From positions 1 through 13,685 of the forward strand of contig JAFACJ010000331.1 of NCBI GenBank assembly GCA_023425615.1: 13,685 nucleotides of DNA. The letters run 5' to 3'. Position 1 is the stretch's first letter. Every line of letters begins with the position of its first letter. The stretch is from Actinomycetes bacterium (GTDB lineage: Bacteria > Actinomycetota > Actinomycetes > Streptosporangiales > Streptosporangiaceae). A program made the position numbers and the translations under genes. This document shows positions 11,240-13,685 of the stretch, one piece after another. Below the pieces are notes generated by a model. The model saw only the letters and a program-made list of their open reading frames with translations, was not told where the DNA came from and did not search any database.

Positions 11240-13279
11240 TCAGGGACCTGGGCGGAGCAGGTTGGGGTTGTCCCGGCTTCCAGGGACGCGCACGATGATG
11301 ACGTGGCAGGGCGTGGTCTCGCCGGGCCGTTGGACGGTTTCGACCCAGATGCTGTCGAACATGTTGATGGCGCCTTCGGCGGCGACGGTCTTGTCCAGGG
11401 CAAGGAGGATGGCGAACGCGGCGCTGGTGTTCTGGTATTCGGATGCTTGCGCCACGTAGGCACGAAGCCCGGTTTCACTCGCGTCGTCTTCCTCGATCTT
11501 GCATTCGACGTTGAACTGCGCGGTGTTGAAGGTGAACAGGATGTCAGCACGGCCGCCGCCTTTGTCGATGACTTCGGAGTGCACCTGCCTGAACAGCGCG
11601 GAGAAGGTGATGACCTCCCGGTAGTGCTGGTGGAAGAGGGCTTCGTCGACTTTCTGTTTTTTGCCGCCCTTGTCGCGCAGCCGCAGGAACTCGGTGTAGC
11701 TGCCGCCCATCTTCCGGCCGACGTCGTAACAGATGTAGGCGTAGCGGATAGTGGCGTCCAGGAGGCTCTGGAACGGTTCGGCGATTCCGGGTATCCAGTC
11801 CTGGGAGGTCTGGAGCCGGGTGATCAAGCCGTTCATCAGCCGCGTGTATTTGGGATCGGCGATCGAGGAGGCGAAATCGTCGCTGTCACGCAGCGCCAGT
11901 TCCAGCTTGTCCAGGACATCGTCAGGGGTCTGGTCGGCGAGGATCGGGAAGTAGTCGGGGAGCTGGCGCGCGAGTTGCCGCCAGCGGCGTTCTTTTCCCT
12001 GGTCGGCCGGAGGAAGGGCGGGGTCGCTTCCGCTGAGGGCGGCCGACCGGGCGGACAGGGCGGCGTGCAGGCGCTGAGCGGCGGGATCGTCGCGTAGGTC
12101 CTCTTCGTGGGTGAGGGCATACTCGAGAGTCCGTCTGCGGTTCTCCTGCTGCAGAAAGGTGTCCTCAATGACAGGCACCACGAGGGTCTCCACGACGGGC
12201 ATGGCCGGGGTGTCGGTGAGGACGAGCACGGTGTGGTGGGCTGTATAGGCGGCCAGCAGTGCGGTGAGGATGTCGTGCCCGTCGCCGTACCAGGGGTCGT
12301 CATGGCCTATGTGCCGTGACGCCTGGTCCAGGAGTGTCGTCAACTGGGCCCAGGCAGTGATGTCGTCCTGGCGGCCGCAGGCCCAGGACGGGGTCGTGGT
12401 GCGCATCCGCCAGGAACGGTACCGCTGCAGGTTCTCCCGCAGCGTTTCCGCCGCGGCGGCGACCCGCTGCGGGCCGTCCGGGGCGGATAGGCCCAGCAGG
12501 CCGCCGATGCCGGCCCGGTAGATCTGGGCGTCCATGCGGTCGGGGTCGACCGCGGTGAGTTCGGTGAACCGCTGCCAGCAATCGCGGAGCCGGTCGGCCA
12601 TCGTGGCGTAGTCCCGCTGCTGTAGAGCGGTCCGGACATCGGCCAGCGCGAGCTCGAAAGCCGCATCACGGAAGAGGTGGTCGAATGGCAGGCACCGCTC
12701 AAGGGCCTCGTACAGGCCGGCTGCGGGGTGGTGGGCGTCCAAGACGCCCAGAAGCCGGGGCAGGCGGGCGGCGAACTCGACCGGCAGCGCGGCGGGGTCC
12801 TCGGTGACCTCGTCCATGGCGCCCAGCAGCCGGGCGGGGCTGATCGCCTGTGCCAGCGCCAGTTGGACGAGGCAGTCGGCAGCCTCAGCCCCGATCAGAG
12901 CGGCCGCGGGGTCGTCGTCGGCATCTTGGGCATCGATGAGGCGGCTTAGAAGGGTTTTGGTCAGCCGGACGCCCAGAGCGCGCACCAGAGCAGGACGACG
13001 GGTGAGGGCGTCGACAGCGCTGGCGAAGGCCGCGTGCCGGGTCGTGGCCGACAAGCCCGCGAGGAGGAGGTCGTGGAGTTCCGCTTCTTCCTGCTCGTGC
13101 TCCAGTTGGTGGGCGAGCGCCAAGACTAGGTGATCGAGGAAGGGTCCGTCGGTGAAGTAGGCGGCCGCGGCCAGGACCTCGTCCTTGCCTCCCAGGTCGG
13201 CCACGGTCGGCCCGTTGCGGCGGGCGTCGGCTGGGACGCTGTGTGCCCACGCAGTGATGCGCTGGTCCATGGGGTGCAT
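11240..13279 (-). CDS. Large helical protein with C-terminal PD-(D/E)xK nuclease domain, 679 aa
   Basis: ATG at 13279 with an excellent Shine-Dalgarno (GGAGGGAGGG). Residues 1 to about 500 are helical and Ala/Leu/Asp-rich without a domain I can name. The C-terminal region (about 540-650) has the order expected of a PD-(D/E)xK endonuclease: a helix with conserved-looking glutamates (REVITFSALFRQVHSEVI), GGRADILF with D579, the strand FNVECKIE with E592 and K594 (ExK), then a helix with Q611 and Y615 (AQASEYQ) and an aliphatic strand (AAFAILLALD). The catalytic triad looks complete, so cutting of DNA or RNA is plausible. It follows the ATPase gene after 50 nt, probably in one transcript. ATPase plus nuclease pairs are typical of phage-defence modules, but I cannot match this one to a named system. 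There is no signal peptide or membrane segment. Confidence 0.88.
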   Translation of the reverse strand: MHPMDQRITAWAHSVPADARRNGPTVADLGGKDEVLAAAAYFTDGPFLDHLVLALAHQLEHEQEEAELHDLLLAGLSATTRHAAFASAVDALTRRPALVRALGVRLTKTLLSRLIDAQDADDDPAAALIGAEAADCLVQLALAQAISPARLLGAMDEVTEDPAALPVEFAARLPRLLGVLDAHHPAAGLYEALERCLPFDHLFRDAAFELALADVRTALQQRDYATMADRLRDCWQRFTELTAVDPDRMDAQIYRAGIGGLLGLSAPDGPQRVAAAAETLRENLQRYRSWRMRTTTPSWACGRQDDITAWAQLTTLLDQASRHIGHDDPWYGDGHDILTALLAAYTAHHTVLVLTDTPAMPVVETLVVPVIEDTFLQQENRRRTLEYALTHEEDLRDDPAAQRLHAALSARSAALSGSDPALPPADQGKERRWRQLARQLPDYFPILADQTPDDVLDKLELALRDSDDFASSIADPKYTRLMNGLITRLQTSQDWIPGIAEPFQSLLDATIRYAYICYDVGRKMGGSYTEFLRLRDKGGKKQKVDEALFHQHYREVITFSALFRQVHSEVIDKGGGRADILFTFNTAQFNVECKIEEDDASETGLRAYVAQASEYQNTSAAFAILLALDKTVAAEGAINMFDSIWVETVQRPGETTPCHVIIVRVPGSRDNPNLLRPGP

Positions 13280-13329
13280 GCTGTCCCTCCCTCCGGTCCC
13301 GGCCCGCCGGGCCTGGTGGTGTTGCGGGC

Positions 13330-13685
13330 CTAGAACAGTTCGCGGCCGTCGACGCCTGTCACGATACGGTTCTTGGGGAAGATGTCCCAGATAGCGCTCT
13401 CGATCGAAGTGATGATCATCTGGATGCCCGGGATGTCGTTGCTGGTGTCGTAGAGGGTCTGCAGGATCTGGTGTCTGGTTTCGGGGACAAGCTCGTCGGC
13501 GGTGGGAGCGTCGATGAGCAGGAGTCCGGGATGGGAGACAATGCCCCTGCGGCGTCCGACCCGGACCATCCCGACGACCGCGGCGATTCTCATTCGGAGC
13601 CGGTCGACGGAGCTGAAGGACTTGTAGGGGTGCCTGGCGCCGGACTTGATGGCGTTCAGACGGCCGGCCATGTCAAGGTTGACGC
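13330..13685 (-). CDS. C-terminal end of an SMC/RecF-like ABC ATPase (start lies beyond the window)
   Basis: 118 codons are visible and the frame stays open to the window edge. ATG 13671 is an internal Met, since no ribosome-binding site precedes it and the ATPase fold needs much more sequence upstream. The visible part has a signature-like helix KSFSSVDRLRMRIAAVVGMV, then the Walker B strand PGLLLIDAP, a D-loop region (TADELVPETRHQILQTL), and QMIITSIESAIW where the switch strand is expected. Walker B reads LLLIDAP, lacking the usual glutamate directly after the aspartate; an LLID-[SA]-P version is, to my knowledge, found in some SMC-like defence ATPases. The Walker A and coiled coil would be upstream. 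It likely powers or senses DNA for the nuclease encoded 50 nt downstream. Confidence 0.82.
   Translation of the reverse strand, partial: VNLDMAGRLNAIKSGARHPYKSFSSVDRLRMRIAAVVGMVRVGRRRGIVSHPGLLLIDAPTADELVPETRHQILQTLYDTSNDIPGIQMIITSIESAIWDIFPKNRIVTGVDGRELF

Noticed and set aside
10469..12097. 542-aa plus-strand frame
   Set aside because: Runs antisense through mobC, the non-coding block and the nuclease gene; no recognisable motif, and the minus-strand nuclease motif is convincing.
1..13685. CRISPR arrays, tRNA genes, integrase, transposase or att direct repeats
   Set aside because: Looked for on both strands by eye; no regular repeat/spacer pattern, cloverleaf, recombinase motif or IS-type terminal repeat was seen.

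Overview
High-GC actinomycete DNA (Streptomyces/Streptosporangiales type, judged from GC-rich codons, frequent GTG starts and the families present). The window looks like the transfer and regulation part of an integrated or plasmid-borne mobile element. A two-gene ATPase/nuclease cargo module runs off its right edge. No integrase, excisionase, replication initiator, tRNA or att site is visible, so the boundaries and type of the element cannot be fixed here.

Layout. (1) Positions 1-6341, all leftward: a long transfer-type operon. In transcription order it holds a CCHC zinc-motif protein (5952-6341), an intrinsic terminator, an unknown 189-aa protein, four micro-ORFs of 44-50 codons chained by GTGA stop/start overlaps (three with paired Cys motifs), a four-helix membrane protein, a three-helix protein resembling the Pycsar effector (PycTM/DUF5706) domain, a 299-aa protein with a C-terminal membrane hairpin, an 87-aa membrane protein, two tandem paralogous small proteins sharing GHPLLxGxD, and an FtsK/TraB-type DNA translocase that continues past position 1. 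Many of these real genes are far smaller than the longest open frames suggest. (2) 6603-6671: a compact control region with two divergent promoters sharing their -35 region, a palindrome in one spacer and two 16-bp direct repeats. (3) 6699-8026, rightward: a stand-alone UTRA protein overlapping a complete GntR/UTRA repressor-type regulator, ended by a terminator at 8040-8073. (4) 8136-8507, leftward: a second CCHC zinc protein, paralogous to the one at 5952-6341. (5) 8631-10620, leftward: relaxase and MobC-like accessory protein, preceded by an 8-codon leader ORF coupled to mobC. (6) 10621-11239: non-coding, rich in hairpins and short repeats, and a reasonable place to look for oriT. (7) 11240-13685, leftward: a 679-aa protein with a C-terminal PD-(D/E)xK nuclease domain, downstream of the C-terminal end of an SMC/ABC-like ATPase.

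How it may work together (inference): the UTRA/GntR pair would control the divergent promoter driving itself and the transfer operon. The translocase and membrane proteins would move DNA between mycelial compartments or cells, and relaxase plus MobC would process DNA at an oriT. The ATPase/nuclease pair has the domain make-up of an anti-phage or anti-plasmid defence cargo. I do not recognise it as a named system, and it is the best candidate here for something undescribed.
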